Positions 33,722 to 42,701 of a DNA stretch of 64,000 nt are shown in pieces. The stretch spans positions 165,540 to 229,539 of the forward strand of contig NZ_KE386879.1 in assembly GCF_000429305.1 (NCBI RefSeq). The letters run 5' to 3'. This DNA is from Desulfovibrio inopinatus DSM 10711. GTDB taxonomy: Bacteria; Desulfobacterota; Desulfovibrionia; Desulfovibrionales; Desulfovibrionaceae. The stretch's first letter is position 1. The number at the start of each line of letters is the position of its first letter. The translations under genes and the position numbers were made by a program. The notes under the pieces were generated by a model. That model saw only the letters and a program-made list of their open reading frames with translations. It had not been told where the DNA came from and did not search any database.

Positions 33722-33754
33722 AAAAAAAGCGCGGAACATGTTCCGCGCTTTTTT
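33722..33754 (-). terminator. Terminator of the SRP RNA gene
   Basis: A perfect palindrome of GCGCGGAACATGTTCCGCGC type with A-run and T-run flanks; it should work in both directions. It begins seven bases right of the island repeat. Confidence 0.9.
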
Positions 33755-33844
33755 AAGGAAGCCAGATACCCAACAACAACTGTTACCGCTGCTCCCTTTC
33801 GGGCCTGACGGGGTTGGCAGCGTCACTGCCATCTGGCTTCCTTG
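33755..33844 (-). ncRNA. ffs: Signal recognition particle RNA (4.5S type)
   Basis: On the minus strand the terminal arms AAGGAAGCCAGAT and ATCTGGCTTCCTT close a long hairpin whose tip is the conserved Ffh-binding domain: GTCAGGCCCGAAAGGGAGCAGC-type sequence with a GAAA tetraloop (GGAA is commoner). About 90 bases, the short bacterial form. With Ffh it brings membrane protein-making ribosomes to the membrane. It lies 10 bases after tRNA-Ser in the same direction and is probably co-transcribed. Confidence 0.93.
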
Positions 33845-33854
33845 AAATATGTTC

Positions 33855-33946
33855 TGGCGGAGAGGGAGAGATTCGAACTCTCGGTACCCTGTTAAGGTAC
33901 ACACGATTTCCAATCGTGCTCCTTCGGCCAACTCGGACACCTCTCC
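33855..33946 (-). tRNA. tRNA-Ser (GGA anticodon), with encoded CCA
   Basis: Acceptor arms GGAGAGG/CCTCTCC, long variable arm typical of Ser tRNAs (GTACCTTAACAGGGTAC), anticodon stem CACGA/TCGTG with loop TTGGAAA giving GGA, T-arm with GTTCGAATC. G discriminator and CCA encoded at 33855-33858. Confidence 0.96.
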
Positions 33947-33960
33947 GCAGGAGCGGAATT

Positions 33961-33987
33961 ACTATAAAACCCTCTGATGAAATGCAA
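33961..33987 (-). promoter_or_regulatory. Promoter of tRNA-Ser/ffs
   Basis: On the minus strand TTGCAT (33987-33982) and TATAGT (33966-33961), 15 bases apart, with the tRNA beginning 15 bases later. Confidence 0.5.
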
Positions 33988-34026
33988 GCGAAAAAAACGA
34001 TTTTTTTCGGAAAAATTGCATTTTTT

Positions 34027-34791
34027 TTAGACGCCCATCACATTGTAGCCCGAATCCACATAAATGGTCTCGGCCGTTACACCGGAAGATAGGTCGGAAG
34101 CCAGAAAAACAGCGGCATTTCCCACATCTTCTGTCGTAACATTCCGTGCCAGCGGGGCGGATTCTTCCACCTTGGTAAAAATGGATTTGAGTCCGGACAC
34201 CCCAGAGGCGGCCAGCGTTTTGATCGGGCCAGGGCTCAAGGCATTGACGCGGACGCCGTTTTGACCAAGGTCACAGGCAAGATAACGTACACTTGCTTCC
34301 AGAGCGGCTTTCGCAACACCCATGACGTTGTAGCGCCCGACAACGCGCTGTGAACCAAGATAGGTCATTGTCATGACCGATGCGTTAGGAGCAAGAATAG
34401 GTTCAAATGCCTGACACAGTGCGACAAGCGAGTAGGCTGAAATATCCAACGCCAGCGCAAAACCTTCTCGAGAAGTATCAACATATCGGTTTTTAAGGTC
34501 TTCCCTGTTGGCAAAAGCAACGGAATGCACCAGAATGTCGACTTGGCCCCAGGTCGCTTTGACCTGCTCGCGGGCGGCCAGAATCTGCTCGTCTTTGGTG
34601 ACGTCACAATCAAAAATAAAATCGCCACCTAAATCTTCGCTTATAGGGGCAACGCGCTTTTTCAAAGCGTCTCCAACGTAACTAAAGGCGAGTTTCGCTC
34701 CATGTTCCTTGAATTTCTTGGAAACCCCATAAGCAATGCTGCGCTCGTTGGCGACACCAAATATAACGGCTTTTTTATCGGCGAGTAGCAC
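34027..34791 (-). CDS. fabI: Enoyl-[acyl-carrier-protein] reductase (NADH)
   Basis: 254 residues, full length. NAD-binding start VIFGVANERSIAYGVSKKF and the FabI active site Y-x6-K in RYNVMGVAKAALEASVRYLA, with the upstream Tyr in TYLGSQR. It reduces the trans-2 double bond at the end of each cycle of fatty acid elongation; target of triclosan-type inhibitors. GTG start with AAGGAGG six bases upstream. Downstream of purC on the same strand, 46 bases away. Confidence 0.97.
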   Translation of the reverse strand: MLLADKKAVIFGVANERSIAYGVSKKFKEHGAKLAFSYVGDALKKRVAPISEDLGGDFIFDCDVTKDEQILAAREQVKATWGQVDILVHSVAFANREDLKNRYVDTSREGFALALDISAYSLVALCQAFEPILAPNASVMTMTYLGSQRVVGRYNVMGVAKAALEASVRYLACDLGQNGVRVNALSPGPIKTLAASGVSGLKSIFTKVEESAPLARNVTTEDVGNAAVFLASDLSSGVTAETIYVDSGYNVMGV

Positions 34792-34837
34792 GTGGTTCCT
34801 CCTTGGTGCAGTTCCGTTTGATTGCGTATTCTTCCTG

Positions 34838-35734
34838 TTACAGTGGAAGATTCTCTCCGGTCAATGCCGTGTACGCTTCCATGTATTTTTCTTTAGTGCG
34901 TTCGATCACTTCCGCCGGCATATTGGGTGCTGGTGGCTTTTTGTTGAAGCCGATATCCGTCAACCAATCACGTACATATTGTTTGTCAAAACTCTTTTGA
35001 GACCGTCCCGGGCCATAACTTGTTGCTGGCCAGAAGCGGGAGGAATCAGGAGTTAATACTTCGTCAATCAAAATCAGACCTTCGTCTGTCATGCCGAATT
35101 CAAATTTGGTATCCGCAATCAGGATACCCCGTTGACTGGCATAGTCACGAGCCGCCGTGTAAATAGCGAGACTGGTGGACTCTGCTTTTTCGAACACGTC
35201 ATCACCGCACAACGTTCTGGCTTTATCGAGCGTGATGTTTTCATCATGTTCACCGAGTTCGGCCTTGGTGGAAGGCGTGAAAAGCGGAGTTTTGAGCATT
35301 TCCGATTCTTCAAGTCCCGGAGGCAACGCATGCCCACAGACAGACCCCGTCGCCAAATAATCTTTCCAGCCTGATCCCGTGATGAATCCGCGAACAATGC
35401 ATTCAATCGGTAACGGGGTTGTTTTTTTTACAATCACAGCTCGATTCTCAAGAACATTAAAGTAGGGCTTGAGCGCAGCGGGAAAGTCGGAGGTATCCCA
35501 AGCAATAAGATGGTTGGGGACAATGTCGGCAAATTTATTCATCCAGAATATGGTGATCATATTCAAAATGACGCCCTTAAAGGGGATCGGATCGGGCAAA
35601 ATTACATCATATGCCGAAAGGCGATCCGTCGTCACGATAAGCAGCTTGTCTTCTTCAATTTGATAAATATCGCGCACCTTACCTCGCGACAAGAGAGGAA
35701 ATTCAGCGATATCGGTCTGCGTAACAACCTGCAT
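34838..35734 (-). CDS. purC: SAICAR synthase
   Basis: 298 residues, the longer PurC form. Motifs: LSRGKVRDIYQIEEDKLLIVTTDRLSAYD at the start, CIVRGFITGSGWKDY, and FEFGMTDEGLILIDEVLTPDSSRFWP. It joins aspartate to CAIR in purine synthesis, using ATP. AAGGAGAA lies about six bases before the ATG, inside the end of hisD; only two bases separate the two genes, so they are one operon. Confidence 0.97.
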   Translation of the reverse strand: MQVVTQTDIAEFPLLSRGKVRDIYQIEEDKLLIVTTDRLSAYDVILPDPIPFKGVILNMITIFWMNKFADIVPNHLIAWDTSDFPAALKPYFNVLENRAVIVKKTTPLPIECIVRGFITGSGWKDYLATGSVCGHALPPGLEESEMLKTPLFTPSTKAELGEHDENITLDKARTLCGDDVFEKAESTSLAIYTAARDYASQRGILIADTKFEFGMTDEGLILIDEVLTPDSSRFWPATSYGPGRSQKSFDKQYVRDWLTDIGFNKKPPAPNMPAEVIERTKEKYMEAYTALTGENLPL

Positions 35735-35736
35735 GA

Positions 35737-37056
35737 TTATTCTCCTTGATTCGTGCCGAGACGGCTCTCAACACTGCGGGCATGGGCTTCCAAGCCTTCA
35801 AGCCGGGCCAGTCGGGCTATTTTTTGTCCATGTTTTTGCACATACGCGGGACTTGTCGAAACCAAGCTCGACTTTTTACAGAAATTCTGCACGCTCAGGG
35901 CAGATGAGAATCGAGCGGTTCCCATTGTTGGTAACACATGGTTCGGGCCGGCAAAGTAGTCACCAACAGGTTCCGGACAAGCATGTCCCATAAAAATAGC
36001 ACCAGCATGGCGAATTTTCGGGACAAGCGCCCAAGGGTCGCTCACACATAATTCAAGGTGTTCGGCGGCAAGAAGGTTGATGGCTTCCACACCTTGTTCC
36101 AATGAATCCGCGACAATAATCTGACCATAGTCGGCCAACGATTGTGCCGCAATTTCAGCACGAGGCAATTGTTCAAGTTGCTCTTTAAGTTTTTGAGCGA
36201 GTGTTGTGGCAAGTGCCTGATCCGTCACGACAGCAATGGATGCAGCCAGGGGATCATGTTCAGCTTGCGACAACATATCAGCGGCCAACCAGTCAGGATT
36301 GGCGGTTTCGTCGGCAAGGATGGCAATTTCACTCGGCCCGGCAATCATATCAATGCCGACTGTACCGACAAGGAGACGTTTTGCCGTGGTCACATAAATA
36401 TTCCCTGGTCCGGCAATGACGTCGACGGGCTTTATAGTGTCCGTGCCGTAGGCCAGTGCGGCTACAGCCCAAGCACTACCGGTCGCATAGAGTTCGGTAA
36501 TCCCGACAATCGCTGCCGCGGCCAGAATATACGGATTCAGCGTCCCATCTTTACGCGGAGGCGAAACAGCAACAAGGCGAGGCACCCCAGCGACAATAGC
36601 GGGGAGGGCATTCATAAGCATACTGGAAACAAGTGGGGTTTCTCCCCCAATCCCTCCAGGAACATATAGGCCGACGGCATCGACTGGACGCACAATCTGA
36701 CCAAGAACAGCACCGTCGTCGCGGGTGACAAACCAGGATTTTTCAAGCTGCGATCGGTGGAAATCAATAATATTATCCGCGGCTTCACGCAGAATTGCGA
36801 CTTCTTCATCTCCTATGGCATTTAATGCTTCTTCAAACGCACTGGGAGGAACAGCCAATTGAGAGAGATCGAATTCCGGACAGTCGAAGCGACGGGTATA
36901 TTCAAGCAGTGCTTCGTCTTTACGAGAGCGAACGTCTGTCAAAATAGCTTTGACGCGATCTTCTACAGCCTGGTCAGGATTTTCCCGCTTGGCCAAGCAC
37001 GCTTTGAGCTCATCAAAATCCGAAGGTTTGGTGTATGTAGTCTGCCGACAGGGCAT
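35737..37056 (-). CDS. hisD: Histidinol dehydrogenase
   Basis: 439 residues. GLYVPGGIGGETPLVSSMLMNALPA-type NAD block, IDMIAGPSEIAILAD signature, zinc-binding Gln/His in SQAEHDPLAAS, and the C-terminal NHVLPTMGTARFSSALSVQNF block. It oxidises histidinol to histidine in two NAD-dependent steps, the last stage of the pathway. Other his genes are not in the window; pairing with purC and fabI is a mixed housekeeping operon. AAGGAG precedes the ATG by five bases. Confidence 0.97.
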   Translation of the reverse strand: MPCRQTTYTKPSDFDELKACLAKRENPDQAVEDRVKAILTDVRSRKDEALLEYTRRFDCPEFDLSQLAVPPSAFEEALNAIGDEEVAILREAADNIIDFHRSQLEKSWFVTRDDGAVLGQIVRPVDAVGLYVPGGIGGETPLVSSMLMNALPAIVAGVPRLVAVSPPRKDGTLNPYILAAAAIVGITELYATGSAWAVAALAYGTDTIKPVDVIAGPGNIYVTTAKRLLVGTVGIDMIAGPSEIAILADETANPDWLAADMLSQAEHDPLAASIAVVTDQALATTLAQKLKEQLEQLPRAEIAAQSLADYGQIIVADSLEQGVEAINLLAAEHLELCVSDPWALVPKIRHAGAIFMGHACPEPVGDYFAGPNHVLPTMGTARFSSALSVQNFCKKSSLVSTSPAYVQKHGQKIARLARLEGLEAHARSVESRLGTNQGE

Positions 37057-37131
37057 GGCAACTCCTTACAAAAATGGGTTATGGGCAAGCGGGTATAGTC
37101 AAAGGGCTTACAAATGTCGAGCAAGCACCAT

Positions 37132-37929
37132 CTATGCTGGCCAAAACAACACGACTGCCACGGCCAAAACAATGCGATACCACGCAAAAGGCCGCAAACT
37201 GACATTCTGGACTAAGCGAATGAACCATTTGACGGCAAGCCAGGCAAATAAAAATGATACAACAAATCCAATACCGAGCAAAACAAGGTCGTCTGCACTG
37301 AATACGTTATGGTTTTTGACGAAATCAAACCCTGTGGCTGCAATCATAATAGGGACTGCTGCAACAAACGAATATTCAGCTGCGAGTCGGCGATCGGCTC
37401 CGAGAATCATCGCCCCCATAATGGTGGAAGCAGACCGGGAAAATCCCGGCCACAATGACAAGCATTGAAAAAAGCCAATCCCCAATGCCAACTTGGGGGT
37501 CATTTCATCCAAGCCTGTAAAGCGTACTTTTTTGGGTAGGGCTTCAACAATAAATATAAGGATAGCACCGACACCAAGTGCCAAGGCAACCGTGGTCGGG
37601 CCGAACAGGTACTGTTTTATCGCCTTATGTACCAAAAGGCCAAGAAGAGAAGCAGGGAGCGATGTCAGAAAAAGCAGCCAAAGCCCACGTATGCCGGAGA
37701 AAGACCGTTGGGAATCCGGACGTATCAATCCCATAAATCGATCCCTGTAAATAACGACAACGGCCAAAATTGCTCCGAGCTGAATAATAATATCAAAGGA
37801 AGCCTGCTTCGGACCGGATAAATCAAGCAGAGAGCCGGTCAAAATGAGATGACCTGTTGACGAAATAGGTAAGTATTCCGTCAGTCCTTCGACTATTCCC
37901 AAAATGACAGCACTGTACCATGTGAGCAT
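37132..37929 (-). CDS. uppP: Undecaprenyl-diphosphatase
   Basis: 265 residues, start at ATG 37929 behind GGAGGAG (seven-base spacing). Eight or so hydrophobic segments; family motifs GIVEGLTEYLPISSTGHL at the N terminus and PGFSRSASTIMGAM in the middle. It recycles the lipid carrier for peptidoglycan and other envelope polymers by removing a phosphate, and can confer bacitracin tolerance. Upstream of hisD on the same strand, 75 bases apart. Confidence 0.96.
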   Translation of the reverse strand: MLTWYSAVILGIVEGLTEYLPISSTGHLILTGSLLDLSGPKQASFDIIIQLGAILAVVVIYRDRFMGLIRPDSQRSFSGIRGLWLLFLTSLPASLLGLLVHKAIKQYLFGPTTVALALGVGAILIFIVEALPKKVRFTGLDEMTPKLALGIGFFQCLSLWPGFSRSASTIMGAMILGADRRLAAEYSFVAAVPIMIAATGFDFVKNHNVFSADDLVLLGIGFVVSFLFAWLAVKWFIRLVQNVSLRPFAWYRIVLAVAVVLFWPA

Positions 37930-38043
37930 GGAATCTCCTCCACAAGCCAGAAAGAGGTTGGAGCTACCTGAAGAAGGTGCGAGTTGCAACCTGGTATTGT
38001 CTGTTGTAATATTACGGAACATCGTGCTTCCGCACTGTGTTCC

Positions 38044-38078
38044 CACGGCATGTGCCGTGTGGCCACGCTACCAGCGTG
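38044..38078. repeat. Two adjacent small hairpins
   Basis: A perfect 16-base palindrome CACGGCATGTGCCGTG (38044-38059) is followed by CACGCT-ACC-AGCGTG (38064-38078, last base approximate). They lie in the leader between divergent genes uppP and the 68-residue protein. Role unknown; operator sites or a short repeat unit are possible. Confidence 0.4.
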
Positions 38079-38177
38079 ACCGTTCTTATTCCCTGGAAAG
38101 AATAAATGAAAACATTTTTTCTTCCATGGAATTATTTTGTTGTACGTTTTTGCCGTTGTTTTCAGTAAGGAGCAATC

Positions 38178-38384
38178 ATGTCGACTGTCATGCCTCAAAC
38201 CGAACTCCTGCGCAAAGCCCTCAAGTGGGTTTCTTCAACAATTGAAGAAAAAGGCGGTTCTCTTGAAACTGTCATTGAGCAGGCGTCCATGCGTTTTAAT
38301 CTCAGTCCCAAGGATTCGCTTTTTCTCAAAAAAATATTCGAAGAAAATGCAGTATCTCAAGGAAAGGCCGACGTATCCGCATAA
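38178..38384 (+). CDS. Small soluble protein of unknown function
   Basis: 68 residues, two or three predicted helices (TELLRKALKWVSSTIEEKGG, then LETVIEQASMRFNLSPKDS). AAGGAG is five bases before the ATG, so translation is well supported. Composition is like that of short conserved Desulfovibrio proteins I cannot name. Divergent from uppP. Confidence 0.7.
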   Translation: MSTVMPQTELLRKALKWVSSTIEEKGGSLETVIEQASMRFNLSPKDSLFLKKIFEENAVSQGKADVSA

Positions 38385-38472
38385 AAACATACATACTACA
38401 CCGTAAAAAGATTGCTTAACATTTCTTCATTCGGCGTATTCTGAATGCGGTATGTTTGGTTGTCGAGCAGGG

Positions 38473-39054
38473 TCAAATGAGGGCAGCACGGTCCAGGGCT
38501 TCCCATAATGTATCGCGACCTTGTCCGGTTTTAGCCGATACGATAAGAGGTTTCATGGCGTCGGGAGCCAATTCGGCCCACTGCTTTTGCCTCGCCGTGC
38601 GTTCACGTTGTTTGCACTTGTCGGCCTTGGTTAAGACAGGCAAAATGGGGATGTGTGCTGTTGATAGGTAATCGATCAGCTCCAGGTCGATCTTTTGCGG
38701 AGAAAGCCGAGAGTCAAGGAGTACGGCTACAGCTTTGAGATTGGGACATTCCGTGAAGTATTGTTCAATCAAACGAGCCCATTTTTCTCTTTCGGTTTTC
38801 GAACATTTGGCATAGCCGTAACCGGGAAGATCCACAAGGTAGTAATCTCCAGGTGTTACATGGTAAAAATTCAGGCTGCGCGTTTTTCCCGGTGTCGCAC
38901 TCGTTTTTGCTAAAGCCTTACGGCCAGCCAGGCAGTTGACCAATGTGGATTTCCCGACATTGGAGCGACCAGCCAACGCGATTTGCGGATCGGGCTTGTG
39001 ATTGAGCTGGTTTTTCAAATAGACGGTTTCAACCAGTTCCATGATTCGTTGCAT
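38473..39054 (-). CDS. engB: Ribosome biogenesis GTP-binding protein EngB/YsxC
   Basis: 193 residues. G1 GRSNVGKSTL, G2 TSATPGKTRSLNFY, G3 DLPGYGYAK, G4 LTKADK and G5 SAKTGQG are all present. An essential GTPase that helps assemble the large ribosomal subunit. AAGGGA precedes the ATG. Divergent from aroQ. Confidence 0.95.
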   Translation of the reverse strand: MQRIMELVETVYLKNQLNHKPDPQIALAGRSNVGKSTLVNCLAGRKALAKTSATPGKTRSLNFYHVTPGDYYLVDLPGYGYAKCSKTEREKWARLIEQYFTECPNLKAVAVLLDSRLSPQKIDLELIDYLSTAHIPILPVLTKADKCKQRERTARQKQWAELAPDAMKPLIVSAKTGQGRDTLWEALDRAALI

Positions 39055-39122
39055 AAAAAATCCCTTTGTGCGCCATATGGCGTTTTGATCAACCTAAATA
39101 TACCCCTATGGAAAGTAAAGTC

Positions 39123-39608
39123 ATGACCGCAACACAAGCCTCCAAGAGGTTTCTTGTACTCAATGGACCGAATCTGGGTCACATTGGTACTCGTCAGCCC
39201 GAAATATATGGCACAGCCACCATGGAAGACTTGCCCGGATTGCTGAGAACCCTTATGGGAGAAACGGCTTCGCACATATCGCTTACTTTTTTTCAGGCCA
39301 ACGGAGAGGGAGCTCTCATCGATCGCCTGGAAAAAGCGAGAAAGGAAGGAATTGACGGCATTATCTTCAATGCGGGTGCCTACACCCATACCAGCTTGGC
39401 TCTGGCCGACTGCTTGGCATGGATCAAAATTCCATGCGTGGAAGTGCACATTAGTAATATTTGGGCGCGTACCGATGAACCGCTTCGCCAACGGAGCTTT
39501 ATTGGAAAAAATTGCCTGGGCGTCATTGCCGGTTTCGGCGTGACGAGTTATGCCCTGGCCGCGGTAGCGCTCTGGCAACATCTCACTGATACAGCCGATT
39601 CGAATTAA
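39123..39608 (+). CDS. aroQ: 3-dehydroquinate dehydratase, type II
   Basis: 161 residues. FLVLNGPNLGHIGTRQPEIYG opens the fold and carries the catalytic Tyr and Arg region; FFQANGEGALIDRL, FNAGAYTHTSLAL and EVHISNIWAR follow. It makes dehydroshikimate in the shikimate pathway to aromatic amino acids. The usual motif Asn-Leu-Gly-Leu-Leu-Gly reads NLGHIG. ATG 39123 with GGAAAG eight bases upstream is preferred to ATG 39108. efp follows 45 bases later. Confidence 0.95.
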   Translation: MTATQASKRFLVLNGPNLGHIGTRQPEIYGTATMEDLPGLLRTLMGETASHISLTFFQANGEGALIDRLEKARKEGIDGIIFNAGAYTHTSLALADCLAWIKIPCVEVHISNIWARTDEPLRQRSFIGKNCLGVIAGFGVTSYALAAVALWQHLTDTADSN

Positions 39609-39653
39609 TCGAAACGTCAACATACCACATCGACTATTTGTCAAGGAGGATCG

Positions 39654-40211
39654 ATGCTTTCCACTACTGATTTTCGACGCGGACTCAAAATTGAAATGGA
39701 TGGAACTCCCTATGAAATCGTAGAGTTTCAGCATGTTAAGCCGGGTAAAGGCGGGGCCTTCATTCGTACTAAACTGAAGAACCTGTTGACCGGTCGCGTC
39801 GTGGATAACACGTTTCGCTCTGGCGAAAAGGTGGACAAGCCCGATATGGAAACTCGCGGCATGCAATTTCTCTATCGCGACGGAACCAACCTTGTTCTTA
39901 TGGATATGTCGACATATGAGCAGGTTGAATCCCCCACAGAGAACTTCGGTGATAAAGGCGGATATCTCGTTGACGGCCAGGAGCTCAAAGTCCTTCTCTA
40001 CAATGGCAATCCTCTTGATCTCGATTTGCCTGCCTCGGTTGTCATTGAAGTCGCCGACACCGAACCCGGTGTTAAAGGGGATACCGTCAGCGGTGCAACC
40101 AAACCGGCTACCCTCGTGTCCGGTATCACGGTGAACGTTCCGCTGTTCATCAATGTCGGAGAAAAGATCAAAGTCGACACACGAACTGGAGCATATATCG
40201 GCCGGGAATAA
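39654..40211 (+). CDS. efp: Translation elongation factor P
   Basis: 185 residues, three beta-barrel domains. The loop [10 protein letters not shown] holds Lys32, the residue that in other bacteria is lysylated or rhamnosylated (as Arg) to help ribosomes through polyproline stretches. Signature [22 protein letters not shown] and C-terminal YIGRE are typical. CAAGGAGG lies four bases before the ATG. No modification gene is seen nearby. Confidence 0.97.
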   Translation: MLSTTDFRRGLKIEMDGTPYEIVEFQHVKPGKGGAFIRTKLKNLLTGRVVDNTFRSGEKVDKPDMETRGMQFLYRDGTNLVLMDMSTYEQVESPTENFGDKGGYLVDGQELKVLLYNGNPLDLDLPASVVIEVADTEPGVKGDTVSGATKPATLVSGITVNVPLFINVGEKIKVDTRTGAYIGRE

Positions 40212-40233
40212 TCCCGAACCGGCATGAAGTGGG

Positions 40234-40278
40234 AAGCGGACCGCGCGGGCAGAGTCTGTCCCGGTGGTCCGCTTTTGT
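40234..40278 (+). terminator. Terminator after efp
   Basis: AAGCGGACC (40234-40242) pairs with GGTCCGCTT (40266-40274), with further pairing inside, then TTTGTCTT. Confidence 0.75.
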
Positions 40279-40317
40279 CTTGACACCATGGTGGTTACAC
40301 CATGTCGCAACTGATTT

Positions 40318-42696
40318 GTGATAAGGAGGAGGCTTACGGATTCCAACAAGCTCATACGGGAACTGGTCGGCTTGACTCTGGTGTTCGCTTCCATTTTCTT
40401 TTTCATCAGCCTCTTTACCTACAGCTCGTTCGATCCGGGGTTCAACCAGGTCGTCAGTGCCCATCATAAAACCCAAAACGCCGCCGGTTTGGTCGGAGCG
40501 TATATGGGCGGCCTTCTCGTCGATTTCTTCGGCCTTGGGGCATTTTTTTTCCCCATATTGTTGCTCTATGCCGGACTGAAGCGTTTTTTTAGCCATTGGA
40601 CTTTGCCGCCGTGGCGTTGGGCCGGTATTGGCATTTTATCGTTTGTTTGCCTCGCACTGGTCTCCACGCAGTGGGCACAAAGTGTCCTCAACATTGGCGA
40701 TGTGGTGGGAGGCGGGTATCTTGGTAGCGCCATCCATAGTTTTTTCTGGTATTATTTTAAACCAATTGGAGCATCGCTCTTTTTCTCTTTGCTGTTTATT
40801 GTTTCTTTGCAGCTCTTGTTTGGTGTCACGCTCGAAACGGTTGGACAGTGCGTTGGCCAACATGTTTCCGCAGCCTGGGCCAAACAGCAAGAGCGACGAG
40901 AACAAGCGGCTCTGGTTGTGAAACCGGAATCAGACAACCCTAAAACGAAGCGTCGTTTTAGTTTCAAATTACTTTCTCGCAAACAGGGCGAAGACGATAT
41001 GTCTTCGTCATCCGAAGACGCGTTGCAATACGATGATGTTGACGCGTTACCCGCTGCATTTGAAGAAGTCGATTTTGACGCATCGGCCGTCCAGACAAGC
41101 GATGCTGTCGAAGACGCCTCGTTGCCAGCTTCATCCACGGCGGATTCAGTGCCGAAAAAAAAGAAGCCCAAGCTGGTCACATCCAAACAAGAACAGCCTA
41201 CGGCATCTGCAAAGCCACCGAAACCTAAAACCGATTCGAACATGGCAAAAGGTGAGTTTGTCATGCCACCGACGGAGTTGTTGACCGAAGTTCCTCCGCT
41301 TGTTGAAACGACAAACCCGGAAATACTGCGGGAACAAGCAACAAAACTCGTCACCTGTTTGAATGATTTCGGCATTCAGGGAGATGTTTCGCGCATCATG
41401 CCTGGGCCGGTTGTCACCATGTTCGAACTGAAACCTGCTCCAGGGATCAAAATTAGTCGTATTGCAAACCTGACAGACGACCTTGCTCTGGCGACGAAAG
41501 CCATGGCGATTCGTATCGAAGCGCCGATTCCAGGAAAAGACAGTGTCGGTATTGAACTTCCCAATAAAGAACGTCAGACCGTCTATCTGCGTGACATTCT
41601 CGAATCAAAAGTTTTCGACAAATCAGCTTCGCACTTAACGTTGTCCATTGGTAAAGATATTCAGGGGCATCCCTTCGTGGCTGACTTAGCGAAAATGCCG
41701 CATTTACTCGTTGCCGGGGCAACGGGGAGCGGGAAAAGTGTCTGCATTAACGGTATTCTTTTGAGTATCCTCTATAAAGCGACACCTGACGAGGTTAAAT
41801 TGCTTCTCGTCGACCCAAAACGTATTGAATTAGCGGTCTACGCCGATTTGCCACACCTTGTGCACCCGGTTGTGACGGATATGTCACTGGCGAAAAGCGC
41901 GCTGGATTGGGCCGTCCATGAAATGGACCGGCGGTATGAAGCCATGGCCAAACTCGGCGTGCGCAATATTGCCGGATATAACGAGCGCATCGCCAAAATG
42001 GGTAAAAACAAACCCGAAGAGTTTGCCGACTTTGAACGCATGCCATTTCTTGTCATCATCATTGACGAATTAGCTGACCTCATGATGACGGCCTCCAAAG
42101 AAGTGGAAGCAAGTATTGTCCGATTAGCACAGCTTGCGCGTGCAGCCGGTATCCACATTATTCTGGCAACACAACGCCCGAGTGTCGATGTCGTGACCGG
42201 ACTGATCAAAGCCAACTTTCCAACGCGCATTGCTTTCCAGGTGACCAGCCGTCACGATTCGAGGACTATCCTCGATAGTAATGGTGCGGAAAATCTTCTT
42301 GGCCGTGGGGACATGTTGTTCAAACCGAGCGGCGGGAAAATGGTGCGTATGCATGGCGCGTTTGTCAGTGATGAAGACACCGCGCAAGTGGTCGATTATT
42401 GGAAAGAACAACGACCAGCCAAATTCGAACTGGATTTTGCCGCATGGCAACAAGAGCAAAGTAGCTCCAGTGCTGGCGGTGGGCCTCCCGATGGGGACGA
42501 TGTCACATCGGATCCCATGTATGGCCAAGCTGTTGAATTTGTGATGGAGCAGGGCAAAGCATCAATTTCATTCATTCAACGCCGATTTCGCATCGGCTTT
42601 AACCGGGCTGCCCGTTATATCGAACAGATGGAGCGGGACGGCATCCTTGGCCCTCAAGAAGGCAGCAAGCCACGGGCTGTCATCAAAAAGGATTAG
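40318..42696 (+). CDS. ftsK: DNA translocase FtsK
   Basis: Up to 792 residues. Four hydrophobic segments in the first 180 residues, a short charged linker (about 185-320), then the RecA-like motor with Walker A AGATGSGKS and Walker B FLVIIIDELADLM, and the DNA-reading gamma domain at the end (FIQRRFRIGFNRAARYIEQM). It couples chromosome segregation to cell division at the septum and activates Xer recombination. Start problem: the strong AAGGAGG (40323-40329) lies after the only canonical start, GTG 40318, and points instead to ACG at 40336 (six-base spacing); no ATG, GTG or TTG stands there. Either GTG 40318 or a rare ACG start is used. Confidence 0.95.
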   Translation: MIRRRLTDSNKLIRELVGLTLVFASIFFFISLFTYSSFDPGFNQVVSAHHKTQNAAGLVGAYMGGLLVDFFGLGAFFFPILLLYAGLKRFFSHWTLPPWRWAGIGILSFVCLALVSTQWAQSVLNIGDVVGGGYLGSAIHSFFWYYFKPIGASLFFSLLFIVSLQLLFGVTLETVGQCVGQHVSAAWAKQQERREQAALVVKPESDNPKTKRRFSFKLLSRKQGEDDMSSSSEDALQYDDVDALPAAFEEVDFDASAVQTSDAVEDASLPASSTADSVPKKKKPKLVTSKQEQPTASAKPPKPKTDSNMAKGEFVMPPTELLTEVPPLVETTNPEILREQATKLVTCLNDFGIQGDVSRIMPGPVVTMFELKPAPGIKISRIANLTDDLALATKAMAIRIEAPIPGKDSVGIELPNKERQTVYLRDILESKVFDKSASHLTLSIGKDIQGHPFVADLAKMPHLLVAGATGSGKSVCINGILLSILYKATPDEVKLLLVDPKRIELAVYADLPHLVHPVVTDMSLAKSALDWAVHEMDRRYEAMAKLGVRNIAGYNERIAKMGKNKPEEFADFERMPFLVIIIDELADLMMTASKEVEASIVRLAQLARAAGIHIILATQRPSVDVVTGLIKANFPTRIAFQVTSRHDSRTILDSNGAENLLGRGDMLFKPSGGKMVRMHGAFVSDEDTAQVVDYWKEQRPAKFELDFAAWQQEQSSSSAGGGPPDGDDVTSDPMYGQAVEFVMEQGKASISFIQRRFRIGFNRAARYIEQMERDGILGPQEGSKPRAVIKKD

Positions 42697-42701
42697 CGAC
42701 A

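Noticed and set aside
39015..40406. 463-codon open frame on the minus strand
   Set aside because: It runs antisense to aroQ, efp and the start of ftsK, which are all clear; its product has no recognisable domain and no signal of its own. A shadow of codon bias.
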